Source: SCN-70-22 sp046327755
GTDB lineage: Bacteria; Gemmatimonadota; Gemmatimonadetes; Gemmatimonadales; Gemmatimonadaceae
Length of the DNA: 64,000 nucleotides
Direction: 5' to 3'
Assembly: GCA_046327755.1 (NCBI GenBank)
Contig: JAXLXW010000009.1
Span: 1 to 64,000 of the forward strand
Part shown: positions 26,265 to 35,585 of the stretch, piece by piece
Position numbering within the stretch: the first letter of the stretch is position 1
Layout: each line of letters begins with the position of its first letter
Translations under genes and position numbers: made by a program
The notes under the pieces: generated by a model
What the model was told of the DNA's origin: nothing
Seen by the model: the letters and a program-made list of their open reading frames with translations, nothing else
The model's database searches: none

Positions 26265-29200
26265 CTAAGAGACGACGTTCGGCCGCTTCTTCACTTCCTC
26301 AGTCGAAGGCTTGAGTTCCGGGAGCCCGGCCGACTTCAGGATCGCGTTCAGCCGCGGCAACCGACTGTTCATCCCCTTGTTGATCGCCGCCACCTGATCG
26401 TCCAGCAGCTTGCTCAGCGTCGCGTACGCCTCGAGCGCCTGCTTGGTGGGGCGGTACTCGCCCTGGCCCACGACGCCGGCCAGCGCGGCAATCTGGTTGT
26501 TCAGCTTGATGGGATAATTGAGCGGGTCCTGCGAGCTCTGGTTCTTCACCTGGTAGACTTCCTGCTCGCCCGCCGACATGTCGCCCATCATCTCCCCCGC
26601 CAGCTGCTTGAACTCGTTGGCCTGGGCGCCGGTGATCTTCCCGTTTCGATCCTCCACCTGTGCGCGCATGTTGCGCACGAGGCGCACGGCGTTGTTGGCC
26701 TCGGTGGTCTTGTCGCGGATGGCAATGAGGAGCTTGAACTGCGCCTGGAGATCCGCGTCGGTCGCATCGCTGCGCGGGTCGCGCTTGAGCTTGAACGTGC
26801 GCGACTGCGCCGCGTCATCGCCCACCTTCATGCGCACGCTGTAGGTCCCCGGCGGGGCGGTGGGGCCGGTGGTGGTGGCGGCCCACATGATCAACCCGTC
26901 GAATCGCACGGCGTCGGGATAGTGCATGTCCCACGCGAAGGTGTTCATTCCCGCCTTGTTCGGCACCCGCGGCGGGCGCGGCGGACGCGAGAAGAACTCC
27001 TCGAAGTCGATGTTCTGCATCATCGCCGACGGGTCGGCGAAGCGCGCGGTCACGACCTTGGTGGCCGAATCACGCGTGAAACCCGCCTTGTTCACCATCG
27101 AGTCGATGGCGGCGGCCTTCATCCCTTCCATGCGCAGCGAGTCGGCCGCCGTCTCGGCGTCCTGGTCGCTGGTGAAGCCGGCGATGGACTTCCCCTGCGC
27201 GTCGAGGAACTCGAGCGTGACCTTCTGGTTGGGGCTCTTGAGGTAGTACTGCACCAGCGCCCCGCCCGGCGGATTGGCACCGACGCCGCCGCCGCCCCCC
27301 ATCAACGCCATGAGCTGCGCGAAGAAGCCACCGCCCCCCTCGCTCCGGATGGCGTCGTTCGGCTGGAAGAGGTGCGCGACCTGGTTCGGCACCTCGGCCG
27401 TCAGCTGCCGCAGCGCCGAGATGTTGTCCATCACCCAGAAGGAGCGCCCGTGCGTGGCAGCGATCAGGTCATTGTCCTTGATCTTGAGGTCGTGCACGGG
27501 AACGAGCGGGAGGTTTCGGCGCAGCGAGCTCCAGTTGCGTCCGTCGTCGAACGAGACGTAGACGCCGCGCTCCGTTCCGGCGAAGAGGAGGCCGCGACGC
27601 ACCGGGTCCTCGCGCACCACGCGCAGGAAGTGCTCGGGAGCGATCCCGGTCACGATCTTCTCCCACGTCTTGCCATAGTCTGTCGTCTTGTAGAGGATCG
27701 GCGACTTGTCGCCCAACTGGTAGCGATTGGCGGCGACGTAGGCGGTGCCGGCGTCATAGTGCCCCGGCTCGATGATCGAGATGCGCGTGAAGTCGCCGAT
27801 GTCCTTCGGCGTCACGTTCTCCCAGCTCACGCCGTTGTTCTTCGAGATCCAGACCAGACCGTCGTCGGTCCCGACCCAGAGGATCCCCTGCTTCACCGGG
27901 GACTCGTCGAAGGCGAAGATGAGCGCGTACGTCTCGACGCCGGTCTGGTCCTTGGTGATCGGGCCGCCGGAGGCGTCCATCGTCTTCGGGTCGCGGCGCG
28001 CGAGTTCGGGCGACACCGCGGTCCAGCTCTCCCCTTCGTCGGTGGAGCGGAAGAGGCGCGACCCCGCGGCGTAGAGCACCTTGGGGTCGTGGCGCGAGAA
28101 GACGATGGGGAAGGTCCACTGGAAGCGGACCTTGATGTCCTTGGATGAGAAGCCCATCGGGTTGATGGGGTACACCGTCACGTCGCGCGTGAAGCCGGTG
28201 TTGAGGTCCTTGCGCGTGAGCAGGCCGCCGTACGAGCCGGCGAACACGATCCCCGGCTTGGTGGGGTGCGGGGTGACGTAGCCCGACTCGCCGCCGCCGG
28301 CGTCCTTCCAGTCGGAGATGTTGACGCGCCCTTCGCCGCGGCTGGGACCACACAGCGTCGAGTTGTCCTGCTGCGCGCCGCAGATCTGGTACGGATAGCT
28401 GTTGTCGGTGTCGACGTGGTACATCTGCGCCGTGGCAAACTCCTGGTCGGTCCAGCTCTTCCCGGCGTTGGTGCTGACGGTGGCGCCGCCGTCGTTCCCC
28501 TCGATCATGCGCTGCGGATCGTTGGGGGCGATCCAGAGGTCGTGGTTGTCGCCGTGCGGGACGTTGATCGCCTCCTTGAACGTCTTGCCGCCGTCGCGCG
28601 AGCGATAGAAACCGACGTTGAGGGCGTAGACGACGTTGGTGTCCTTGGGGTCGGCGACGAGGTTGGAGTAGTACCAGGCGCGCTGGCGCAGCTTGCGGTC
28701 GCGGTTGATGTAGCTCCACGTCGCGCCGGCGTCGTCGGAGCGATAGACGCCGCCCGAGTCGTGCTCGATCACGGCCCACACCAGCGCGGGCTTCACGGGG
28801 GAGACGGTGAGGCCGATCTTCCCGATCACACCCGTGGGGAGCCCCTTGGCCGTCTTCGTGAGCGAGGTCCAGTGGGCACCGCCGTCCGTCGACTTCCAGA
28901 TCCCGCTCCCCATCCCGCCTGACGAGAGGGCCCACGACGTGCGATACGCCTGCCAAGTGGCGGCGTAGAGGATGTCCGGGTTGGAGGGATCGAGCTGGAT
29001 GTCGATGGCGCCGGTGGAGTCGTTGACGAACAGCACCTTGCTGAACGACTTGCCGCCGTCGGTGGTCTTGTAGACGCCGCGCGTCTCCCCCGCCCTGAAC
29101 GGATTGCCGAACACGGCGAGCCAGGCGACGTCCTTGTTGGTGGGATGGATGCGGATCGCCGCGATGTGCTCCTCCTTGAAGCCGAGGAGCGACCAGGTCT

Positions 29201-29678
29201 TCCCGCCGTCCGTCGTCTTCCAGAGCCCGTCGCCGCCGGCGGTGTTGCCGCGGATGTCGGTCTCGCCGCCGCCCACCCAGACGATGTCGGCGTTCTGCGG
29301 ATCGACCGCGACGGAGCCGATCGTCCCGCCGAAGTACTTGTCGCTGGCCGCTGCCCAGTTGTTGCCGCCGTCGGTGGACTTGAATACGCCACCGCCGGTA
29401 GTCCCCATCCAGTACTCGTTGGGGCGCTGCACCGAGCCGGCGACGGCGACGGAGCGCCCGCCGCGCGCGGGGCCGTGTTCGCGCCAGCGCAGCGCGCCGA
29501 AGACGGTGGAGTCGAAGGTCAACGGCCCGCTGGGGGCGGGCTGGACGGCGAGGGCGCGGACGCCGGCTGGGCGAGGCGCGGGGCGGGCGGTCTGCGCGCT
29601 CGGCGCCGTCAGCGGCGCGGCGAGGGCGAGGGATGACAGCAGGGCCGAGCGCCAGGGGTGGCGGGCACGGACGGACAT
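26265..29678 (-). CDS. Exported VPS10/BNR-repeat beta-propeller protein (sialidase/sortilin-like)
   Basis: 1137 residues from MSVRARHPWR with GGAGG seven bases upstream, and a signal peptide ending PSAQTA. The first ~750 residues hold many BNR/Asp-box motifs (STDGGNNW, TTDGGKTW, SDDAGATW, STDEGESW), which form sortilin- or sialidase-like propellers. The C-terminal ~350 residues begin with a beta-sandwich-like part (YLKSPNQKVTLEF) and end in a helical region. Such proteins are often annotated as glycosyl hydrolases, but the catalytic residues of sialidases are not obvious and a binding or peptidase-associated role is equally possible. The gene is alone; two-component genes lie upstream on the same strand 139 bp away. 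Confidence 0.85.
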   Translation of the reverse strand: MSVRARHPWRSALLSSLALAAPLTAPSAQTARPAPRPAGVRALAVQPAPSGPLTFDSTVFGALRWREHGPARGGRSVAVAGSVQRPNEYWMGTTGGGVFKSTDGGNNWAAASDKYFGGTIGSVAVDPQNADIVWVGGGETDIRGNTAGGDGLWKTTDGGKTWSLLGFKEEHIAAIRIHPTNKDVAWLAVFGNPFRAGETRGVYKTTDGGKSFSKVLFVNDSTGAIDIQLDPSNPDILYAATWQAYRTSWALSSGGMGSGIWKSTDGGAHWTSLTKTAKGLPTGVIGKIGLTVSPVKPALVWAVIEHDSGGVYRSDDAGATWSYINRDRKLRQRAWYYSNLVADPKDTNVVYALNVGFYRSRDGGKTFKEAINVPHGDNHDLWIAPNDPQRMIEGNDGGATVSTNAGKSWTDQEFATAQMYHVDTDNSYPYQICGAQQDNSTLCGPSRGEGRVNISDWKDAGGGESGYVTPHPTKPGIVFAGSYGGLLTRKDLNTGFTRDVTVYPINPMGFSSKDIKVRFQWTFPIVFSRHDPKVLYAAGSRLFRSTDEGESWTAVSPELARRDPKTMDASGGPITKDQTGVETYALIFAFDESPVKQGILWVGTDDGLVWISKNNGVSWENVTPKDIGDFTRISIIEPGHYDAGTAYVAANRYQLGDKSPILYKTTDYGKTWEKIVTGIAPEHFLRVVREDPVRRGLLFAGTERGVYVSFDDGRNWSSLRRNLPLVPVHDLKIKDNDLIAATHGRSFWVMDNISALRQLTAEVPNQVAHLFQPNDAIRSEGGGGFFAQLMALMGGGGGVGANPPGGALVQYYLKSPNQKVTLEFLDAQGKSIAGFTSDQDAETAADSLRMEGMKAAAIDSMVNKAGFTRDSATKVVTARFADPSAMMQNIDFEEFFSRPPRPPRVPNKAGMNTFAWDMHYPDAVRFDGLIMWAATTTGPTAPPGTYSVRMKVGDDAAQSRTFKLKRDPRSDATDADLQAQFKLLIAIRDKTTEANNAVRLVRNMRAQVEDRNGKITGAQANEFKQLAGEMMGDMSAGEQEVYQVKNQSSQDPLNYPIKLNNQIAALAGVVGQGEYRPTKQALEAYATLSKLLDDQVAAINKGMNSRLPRLNAILKSAGLPELKPSTEEVKKRPNVVS

Positions 29679-29817
29679 GCACTTCCTCCGGAATTGCGGA
29701 ATCGCGTGGCAGTTGCGAGCTCGGCGAAAATCCGGGGCGGGCGCAGGTGGCGCAAGCGGAGGTCGTGGAAGTTCTCCCCGTTCGTGCGAGGGCGAGTGGG
29801 CCCGGGTCGCGCCCTAT

Positions 29818-31719
29818 TTACTGAAGCGGGGGCGTCCCTCCGTTCTGGTCGGCGGGGACATTCGGCGCCGCCAGCGGGCCGGAGCCCGGCCTCGGCACCG
29901 CCTGCACCGCCCCCGAGATCATCACCCCGTTCACCATGCGCGGGGCGCGGAACTCGCCCGTCGCGCGCAGCGGGAGCCCTGCCGCGCTCTCGCTCACCTC
30001 GAACTCGAGGACGAAGCGCGCCCCGCCGCCCGACGCGTCGTCGAGGGCGATCGTGGCACCGTGCTTCTCGACCAGCCCGCGCACCACGGCCAGGCCGATC
30101 CCGCTCCCGCCGGTCGTCCCCGCGTCCTTCCCCAGCCGGACGAACGGTTCCCACAGGCGCTTGCGGTCGTTAGGCGGGATGCCAGGCCCCTGGTCGCTCA
30201 CCGTGATGCGCGCCACGCTCCCGATGCGCTCGAGTTCCACGCTCACCGTCTGCCCCGGCGGGCCGTACTTGAGCGCGTTGTCGAGCAGGTTGACGATGAT
30301 CTGCCGCATGGCGCGCGGATCCACCATGGAGAAGATGCGCGACGGCGCATCCGCCAGGATGCGCATCCCGCGCTGGTCGGCGATCGGGACATAGCCTTCG
30401 ACCACTTCCTCGATCAGCTCCCCGAGGTCGGTGCGCTCGACCTCGAGCTTGGCGCGGTCCGCGTCGATGTGGGAGAAGAGGAGGATGTTCTCCACCAGGT
30501 CGCCCAGCCGGCGCGCCTCGCGGGAGATGATGTTGAGCCAGGCCTGGCGTTCGTTCGCATCGCGCTCGCGTCCCAGCTGCAACGTCTCGGTGAACATGCG
30601 GATCTGCGCCAGCGGGGTGCGCAGCTCGTGCGAGACCGAGGCCACGAAGTCGCGCCGCGCCCGCACCAGCGTGCGTTCGCGCCACAGGTGCAACCCGGCG
30701 GCGATCGCCAGGAGGATGGTGAGCGTCGGGAGGAGGAGCTCGACCGGTGCCTCGGCCTTGTGCTCGACCCCCCCGACCTCCCAGACGAAGGCGATGACGT
30801 TGCGCTGGTTGGCGCGCAGCCGCTCGCGCACGGTCTGCACGAGGAGCGGGTGCAAGGTGGCAACGAAGCGCACGCCGCCGGCCGCCGTGCGATACTCGAA
30901 CGTTCCCGAGATCCCGCTGGGGATGTCGCGCCGCGAGCGATACAGCTCCTTCCCCTGCGGCGTGTAGGCGGTGATGGAGATGAGCGAGTCGGTCGAGTAG
31001 TCGGCGCCGTAGCGCCAGCTGGGGTCGAGGAGCGACGGGGGGAGGAGCGGCTGCTGGGCCAGGAGCCTGTTGCCGCTCACCTGCCAGTGCCGCAGACGGT
31101 CAAAGACGTAGCCGAACCAGGTGATGACCTTCCCGTCGGCGTCGCGGTGCATGGCGATGACGACGGTGATGGGAACGCCGTGGAGCGTGCGGTGGCGCTG
31201 GGCGGTCTCATTGCGGTTGATCCGCGCCGGCTCGACGTCGGCGATGGCCGAGTCGATCTGGGCGCGCACGTCGAGGCGGCGCGCCGCGCCTAACGCCTCG
31301 AAGGGGGCACCGGGGCGCGTCCCCATGCGGAAGTAGCCGGCGAGCGAGTCGCGCCCGATGTCATAGCCGTCGCTGTCGAGGACGTCCTGCACGGTGGCGG
31401 CAAAGTCGTCGAGCGTGACGGTGGTTGGCGCACGCTGCGGGGCGGTGAGGACGGCGGCCGCGGCGCGCGTGCGCTCGGACATGCTGACGGCGAAGACACG
31501 CTCGCCAAAGAGGCGCGCGGCGAAGAGGGCGTACTCCTTGAGCGCCTCGTCCGTCGCGCGGGCGTGGCTCTCGCGGCTGCGGCGCAGCTGTCCCGCGGCG
31601 ATGACCGACACCGCCATCATCGCCAGGAGCAGGAGCGAGAAGAGAACGGTGGGAACGCTGGGGACGATCGCGCGGGTCCAGGCGCGGTGCAGGCGCTCGC
31701 GAAGCCGGGCGGCGTTCAC
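29818..31719 (-). CDS. Membrane sensor histidine kinase (HisKA type)
   Basis: 633 residues. The GTG start overlaps the response-regulator stop (GTGA). One transmembrane helix lies at ~21-43. An extracytoplasmic sensor of ~280 residues follows, then a second helix at ~328-345. The H-box SVSHELRTPL has the phospho-accepting H364. ATP-binding boxes are present: N (NLLDNALKYGPPG), G1 (DQGPGIP) and G2 (GGSGIGLAVV). The C-terminal ~60 residues are proline-rich and disordered. It should phosphorylate the regulator encoded just upstream. The signal sensed is unknown; the sensor domain resembles no named family I can identify. Confidence 0.93.
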   Translation of the reverse strand: MNAARLRERLHRAWTRAIVPSVPTVLFSLLLLAMMAVSVIAAGQLRRSRESHARATDEALKEYALFAARLFGERVFAVSMSERTRAAAAVLTAPQRAPTTVTLDDFAATVQDVLDSDGYDIGRDSLAGYFRMGTRPGAPFEALGAARRLDVRAQIDSAIADVEPARINRNETAQRHRTLHGVPITVVIAMHRDADGKVITWFGYVFDRLRHWQVSGNRLLAQQPLLPPSLLDPSWRYGADYSTDSLISITAYTPQGKELYRSRRDIPSGISGTFEYRTAAGGVRFVATLHPLLVQTVRERLRANQRNVIAFVWEVGGVEHKAEAPVELLLPTLTILLAIAAGLHLWRERTLVRARRDFVASVSHELRTPLAQIRMFTETLQLGRERDANERQAWLNIISREARRLGDLVENILLFSHIDADRAKLEVERTDLGELIEEVVEGYVPIADQRGMRILADAPSRIFSMVDPRAMRQIIVNLLDNALKYGPPGQTVSVELERIGSVARITVSDQGPGIPPNDRKRLWEPFVRLGKDAGTTGGSGIGLAVVRGLVEKHGATIALDDASGGGARFVLEFEVSESAAGLPLRATGEFRAPRMVNGVMISGAVQAVPRPGSGPLAAPNVPADQNGGTPPLQ

Positions 31720-32321
31720 GCCTGGCCGCGCAGGATGGCCCCCACGCGCGCGCGTGTGGAGGCGCCAAGCTTGAGGAGGACCGCTTCCGTGTGGTTGCGC
31801 GCGGTGTAGGTGCTCAGTCCCAACGTCTCCGCGATCTCGGCGTTCGAGAGCCCTTGGGCGAGGAGGCGCGCCACCTCGATCTGGCGATCCGTGAGGCCGA
31901 ACTTCTGCTGGAGCGCGTCGTCGCCCAACGCGCCATTCGTCGACGCGGCATCGTCGCTGGTGGCGCGGCGCAGGTGGGCGCCGATGCGGGCCATCAGTTC
32001 GACCACGCCGAACGGCTTGGTGACGTAGTCGTCCGCCCCCAGGCGGAACCCCTTCACCTTGTCGGCCTCGAGCCCGCGCGCGGAGAGGATGAGCACGGGG
32101 GCGTTGCAGCCGCGGGACCGCACCTGCTCCAGGACGTAGTAGCCGTCGCGGTCGGGGAGCCCCAGGTCGAGGACCAGGAGGTCGGGGGCGTCGCGCATCG
32201 CCGCCTCGATCGCGGCGGCGGCGGTACCGGCGACGGTCGCCTTGTGTCCCTCGACCTCGAGGTTGCGCTTGAGGCCACTGGCGAGGTCGACGTTGTCTTC
32301 GACGATGAGGATGCGCTTCAT
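31716..32321 (-). CDS. Response regulator with LuxR-type DNA-binding domain
   Basis: 201 residues from MKRILIVEDN; longer frames exist upstream but this is the canonical receiver start. The receiver has acidic ED near residue 8, phosphorylation aspartate in LLVLDLGLPDRDG, and the conserved lysine in DDYVTKPFG. The C-terminus is a LuxR/NarL helix-turn-helix: LTDRQIEVARLLAQGLSNAEIAE, then TYTARNHTEAVLLKLG. It overlaps the kinase gene by four bases, so the two are translated together. NarL-type regulators usually pair with HisKA_3 kinases; here the partner is a HisKA kinase, which is unusual. Confidence 0.93.
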   Translation of the reverse strand: MKRILIVEDNVDLASGLKRNLEVEGHKATVAGTAAAAIEAAMRDAPDLLVLDLGLPDRDGYYVLEQVRSRGCNAPVLILSARGLEADKVKGFRLGADDYVTKPFGVVELMARIGAHLRRATSDDAASTNGALGDDALQQKFGLTDRQIEVARLLAQGLSNAEIAETLGLSTYTARNHTEAVLLKLGASTRARVGAILRGQA

Positions 32322-32530
32322 GGCGGGGGACTCGGTTCGGGAGGACGCCTTGAGGGGAAGGTGGGGCGGACCGGGGCCGGGTTCTTGGGTAATTCTACCC
32401 AGCGGCTCGCGAGCTCGGGGGACACTGTGGGTGAATGGACCCACGCGCGCGGGTAGACGACGGGATTGCTTCCCAGGCAGAGACCACGGGCGAGTGTGGT
32501 TGCGCTCGCCAATGCCGGAGGAGGCGTTCC

Positions 32531-33115
32531 ATGACGGCCATCGGATACCGCTCGCTGGTGCGCGGACCGCACAGCGTGGCGGGACAATTGGAAGCGGCGG
32601 ATGAGCGGGCGCTGTCGCTCACGCGCGGACTGACGGAAGCGCAAGCCAACTGGCGGGCGCATCCGGCCCACCCGTCGGTGTGCGAGGCGCTCGAGGGGTA
32701 TGTCGCCTGGCTGCGGCGGACGGTCCCAGTCGTACGCGACGGCGTGCACGGCGTGCGGAGCGGGTGGCGTGCACGACTGGGGCGGGTGAACAGTGGATGG
32801 TGGTGGCAGGCGATCCCCGGCATGGTGGAGTGGCTCCCGTCACTCCCGTGGGTGGGGTGGCGCGCCCTCGACGACTCGTCGCGGCGCCCGGTGCGGGCGG
32901 TGATGTGCGAGATCCTGGCGTGCCACGCCGAGGTGCGACAGCTGACACGAGAGGGGGAGCGGCGCGACCTGCGGATCGCGCAGGTGCGGCTGCCGGGGGT
33001 GGCGGTGGTGCGTCCGCCGTTGGATGTCGCGCTCGCGGTGGTACCGGCGATGGCGCGACGGCAACTGCGGCGCGCGGAGCGCGTGCGGTTGGACGCGGGC
33101 TTTCCGCGGCGATGA
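32531..33115 (+). CDS. DinB-like protein
   Basis: 194 residues from MTAIGYRSLV, with GGAGGAGG upstream. The opening (VAGQLEAADERALSLTRGLTEAQANWRAHP, then VCEALEGYVAWL) matches DinB-like bundles, which read LT..Q.NW...P....I.E.L.HL. The usual histidine in the second helix is replaced (GYVA), and no closing HxxxH is present. The metal site is therefore probably lost, and the role may be structural. It is divergent from the two-component pair and followed by a strong shared terminator. Confidence 0.6.
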   Translation: MTAIGYRSLVRGPHSVAGQLEAADERALSLTRGLTEAQANWRAHPAHPSVCEALEGYVAWLRRTVPVVRDGVHGVRSGWRARLGRVNSGWWWQAIPGMVEWLPSLPWVGWRALDDSSRRPVRAVMCEILACHAEVRQLTREGERRDLRIAQVRLPGVAVVRPPLDVALAVVPAMARRQLRRAERVRLDAGFPRR

Positions 33116-33196
33116 CGCGAGTCGGTCGCGGCGGCCCGCTCCGCCCCCGGCGGTAACCCCAGCGTTGACCCCAGCTCTGCCCCCGCACCAACGAAC

Positions 33197-33226
33197 GAAG
33201 CGCCCGGCGAGATCGCCGGGCGCTTC
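33197..33226. terminator. Bidirectional intrinsic terminator
   Basis: A perfect 14-bp stem, GAAGCGCCCGGCGA/TCGCCGGGCGCTTC, is followed by TTCG on the plus strand and by GTTCG on the minus strand. It lies between convergent genes ending at 33115 and 33246. Confidence 0.75.
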
Positions 33227-33245
33227 TTCGAATGTGGAAGTCCGG

Positions 33246-35228
33246 TCAGCGACCCGCCGGAATCACGCCCGTCCACAGCCGCGGCGCCCCGCCGCGGCCT
33301 CTGCCGTGCGCACCAACGCGAGCCATCGTCCGATCGCGGCCGGCGAGCACCCGCTTGAGCGTCGCGAGCTGTGCCGAGGTGATCGTCGGTCGAGTCGCGA
33401 TGCGCGCATGCGACGCGACGACCGGACCACGAGAAGGCACAATCCTGGCGGCCCCGTTCGCTCCGAAGGTCAGCGACGCCACCGCGTGCAGGTCGGTGTA
33501 CGCGCCGGCATCGACCTCGTCGAGTGTCGGGTCTTCGTCATCCAGCCACGACCGCTCCAGCGAGAGGCGCGGGAAATCCGGGGAGAAGAGCAGCTCGAAG
33601 TCGGTGGTCTGTCCGAAGCGGTACGCCAGGTCATAGCGCGGACGGAAGTCCTCCGGGTCCTCCCACAGGTTGGCGAAGATGCGGTACTCGCCGTTCTGTA
33701 CATAGCGACCAGTGAGGTACCCCTCGAAGTTGACGCCATCGGCCTCGGAGGCGCTGGAGAACGTCCCGTTCGCCGTCACGCTCCCGAACGCAGGGATGTA
33801 GATGTTGCCGTCGGGTTCGAGGATCCACAGGTCCACGTCGGCCCCCGCCGCGACCGCGTCCTCCTCCCACACCAGGTAGCTCTCGAAGCGGTGGTCCCCC
33901 TGGTCGGTGACCGCTTCCTGCTGCTGCGTGTTGGTGTAGTCGGTGAGGAACGACGTCCACGCGCGCCCCGCGTACAGCGCCTGGTACGCCCCTAACGAGC
34001 GCAGCCCCTTGTCGGCGAACACGTCCCCTTCCATCCCGCTCGGCAGCACGATGTGGAGCCCGGTGGCGCGGCGCACGTCGGCGGGGAGCTGGGTCCCGTT
34101 GCCGGCGCCTCGGCGCGCCTTGCTGTTGAGGCGGAAGGCGGGCGACGTGGCGGCCGTGCGCAGGGCCGCGATCGACTGGCGGAGCGCGGCGCTGTTGCCG
34201 GCGCGCGCGTCGAGCGAGTCGGCGAAGTCGACGATGTCGGTGAGCTCGGGATAGGAGAACTTCTGCGCCGTGTGCGCGGCCGCCGCAATCGTCCCCTTCA
34301 TGGTGCCGACGTTCTGGCGCAGCTGCGTGGCGAAGGCGGTGAGCGCCGTCTCGAAGGCGCCGAGTCCACCCAGGTCGTACGCAGACTTGGTCGTCGACGC
34401 CTTGTTGTTCTGGTACGACGCATGGAAGCGATCGACGAGCATCGTTGCCACGCCGCGTCCATCCATCGCGGCGTTGGCCTGCAGCCCGTCGATGATGCTG
34501 GTGTACGGATTGCCCTCGCCGGGGACAACCTCTTCCGAGAAGACGGCGTACTTGGCGAGCCCGTTGAGCTTCACCAAGGTCTCGTATCCCGCCATGAGGC
34601 ACATGTCGAAGTCGACGACATCGAGGTCGCCGACGCCGGTGAGCCCGCTCCGGAGTTCCTCGAGCGACATGAGCTTGGAACCGGCGCTGGTCTCGTCCTG
34701 CAGCAGCCCCACATAGCCGCCGCCGTGGTTCCAGAGGACGAGCATGTACTTCTTCGCGGGATACTTCTGCTTGGCCCACGTCACGAACGACCGGAGCTGC
34801 GCCGGGTCGGTCATGTTGACGTTGCCGATGTCCTCGGCGGCCCCGTTCGGTCCGTTCACCGCCTCGCCCTGCCCGGTGAGGGCATAGCGGAAGGTGTTGA
34901 AGTTGGGGCGATTGAAGCAGGTGGCGCCGCACTTGTACTGCGCGAGCTGCGACGGCGAGAACTCCGCCTGCACCACGACCTGGACCTTGGGATCGGTGCC
35001 GGCCGCTTCCATCTCGTCGATGTCGAAGATGCCGTCGACGGCGAGGTTGTTGTCGCCGGCGAGGTAGACCATCACGGTCCACTCGCGCGACTGGGCGGGG
35101 GGCGGGGGGTCGACCGGGGGGCCGTTGCCGGGGCCAGCCGGTGAGGCAGAGTCGCCGCCGCATGCCGCCAGGAGCAAGAGGGCGGCCGAGGTGACGGCCG
35201 AGGTGATGGCGTGTCGCAGGGAGCGCAT
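33246..35228 (-). CDS. Clostripain-family (C11) cysteine peptidase lipoprotein
   Basis: 660 residues with a lipoprotein signal (ALLLLAACGG, lipidated C23) and a proline-rich linker. The C11 domain starts REWTVMVYLAGDNNL. The catalytic pair is visible as H168 in LVLWNHGGG and C210 in DVVDFDMCLMAGYE. The domain continues to about residue 430, and the last ~200 residues form a beta-rich C-terminal region. Clostripain relatives cleave after basic residues and often self-process; the anchoring suggests digestion of peptides at the cell envelope. The gene stands alone. Confidence 0.92.
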   Translation of the reverse strand: MRSLRHAITSAVTSAALLLLAACGGDSASPAGPGNGPPVDPPPPAQSREWTVMVYLAGDNNLAVDGIFDIDEMEAAGTDPKVQVVVQAEFSPSQLAQYKCGATCFNRPNFNTFRYALTGQGEAVNGPNGAAEDIGNVNMTDPAQLRSFVTWAKQKYPAKKYMLVLWNHGGGYVGLLQDETSAGSKLMSLEELRSGLTGVGDLDVVDFDMCLMAGYETLVKLNGLAKYAVFSEEVVPGEGNPYTSIIDGLQANAAMDGRGVATMLVDRFHASYQNNKASTTKSAYDLGGLGAFETALTAFATQLRQNVGTMKGTIAAAAHTAQKFSYPELTDIVDFADSLDARAGNSAALRQSIAALRTAATSPAFRLNSKARRGAGNGTQLPADVRRATGLHIVLPSGMEGDVFADKGLRSLGAYQALYAGRAWTSFLTDYTNTQQQEAVTDQGDHRFESYLVWEEDAVAAGADVDLWILEPDGNIYIPAFGSVTANGTFSSASEADGVNFEGYLTGRYVQNGEYRIFANLWEDPEDFRPRYDLAYRFGQTTDFELLFSPDFPRLSLERSWLDDEDPTLDEVDAGAYTDLHAVASLTFGANGAARIVPSRGPVVASHARIATRPTITSAQLATLKRVLAGRDRTMARVGAHGRGRGGAPRLWTGVIPAGR

Positions 35229-35358
35229 GGGAGGTCTCGCGTCGTGTATGGGTGAGGTCCGCGCAGCGCCGGTCTGGCGTTAGGCGCGCGTGCGTGCGGC
35301 GCGCCGCTCGCGGAACGGGTGCAATACACGACCACCGGCCGCGCCCTCACAGGGTCAA

Positions 35359-35469
35359 TCGACCCATCGCCCGCCGGCTGGCGGCAACGCGCGGTTGGTC
35401 GATGGGTCACGTGACCCACCGCCGGCGCTTGCGACACGGGTTTGCAGCTCACGGATGCAAAGATGGGTC
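35359..35469. promoter_or_regulatory. GACCCATC/GATGGGTC box cluster with a palindrome
   Basis: The 357-bp divergent gap between the C11 peptidase and the next lipoprotein holds GACCCATC at 35361 and GATGGGTC at 35401 and 35462. The perfect palindrome GGGTCACGTGACCC (35404-35417) overlaps the second box. Repeated boxes in both orientations in a divergent gap suggest binding of a dimeric regulator. The rest of the gap shows no gene. Confidence 0.4.
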
Positions 35470-35585
35470 GAACGACTCACGGCAGCCGCGCCGGATTCCC
35501 GTTAGGTACCCCACGCGGCCCAATGCCGCCTGACGCTGTCCACGACCTCGACCGGTCGCTCGCGACCTTTTCCCGGAGCCCTGCC

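Noticed and set aside
32435..32530. Upstream extension of the DinB-like gene
   Set aside because: The extension lacks conserved sequence, and a strong GGAGGAGG site precedes the ATG at 32531.
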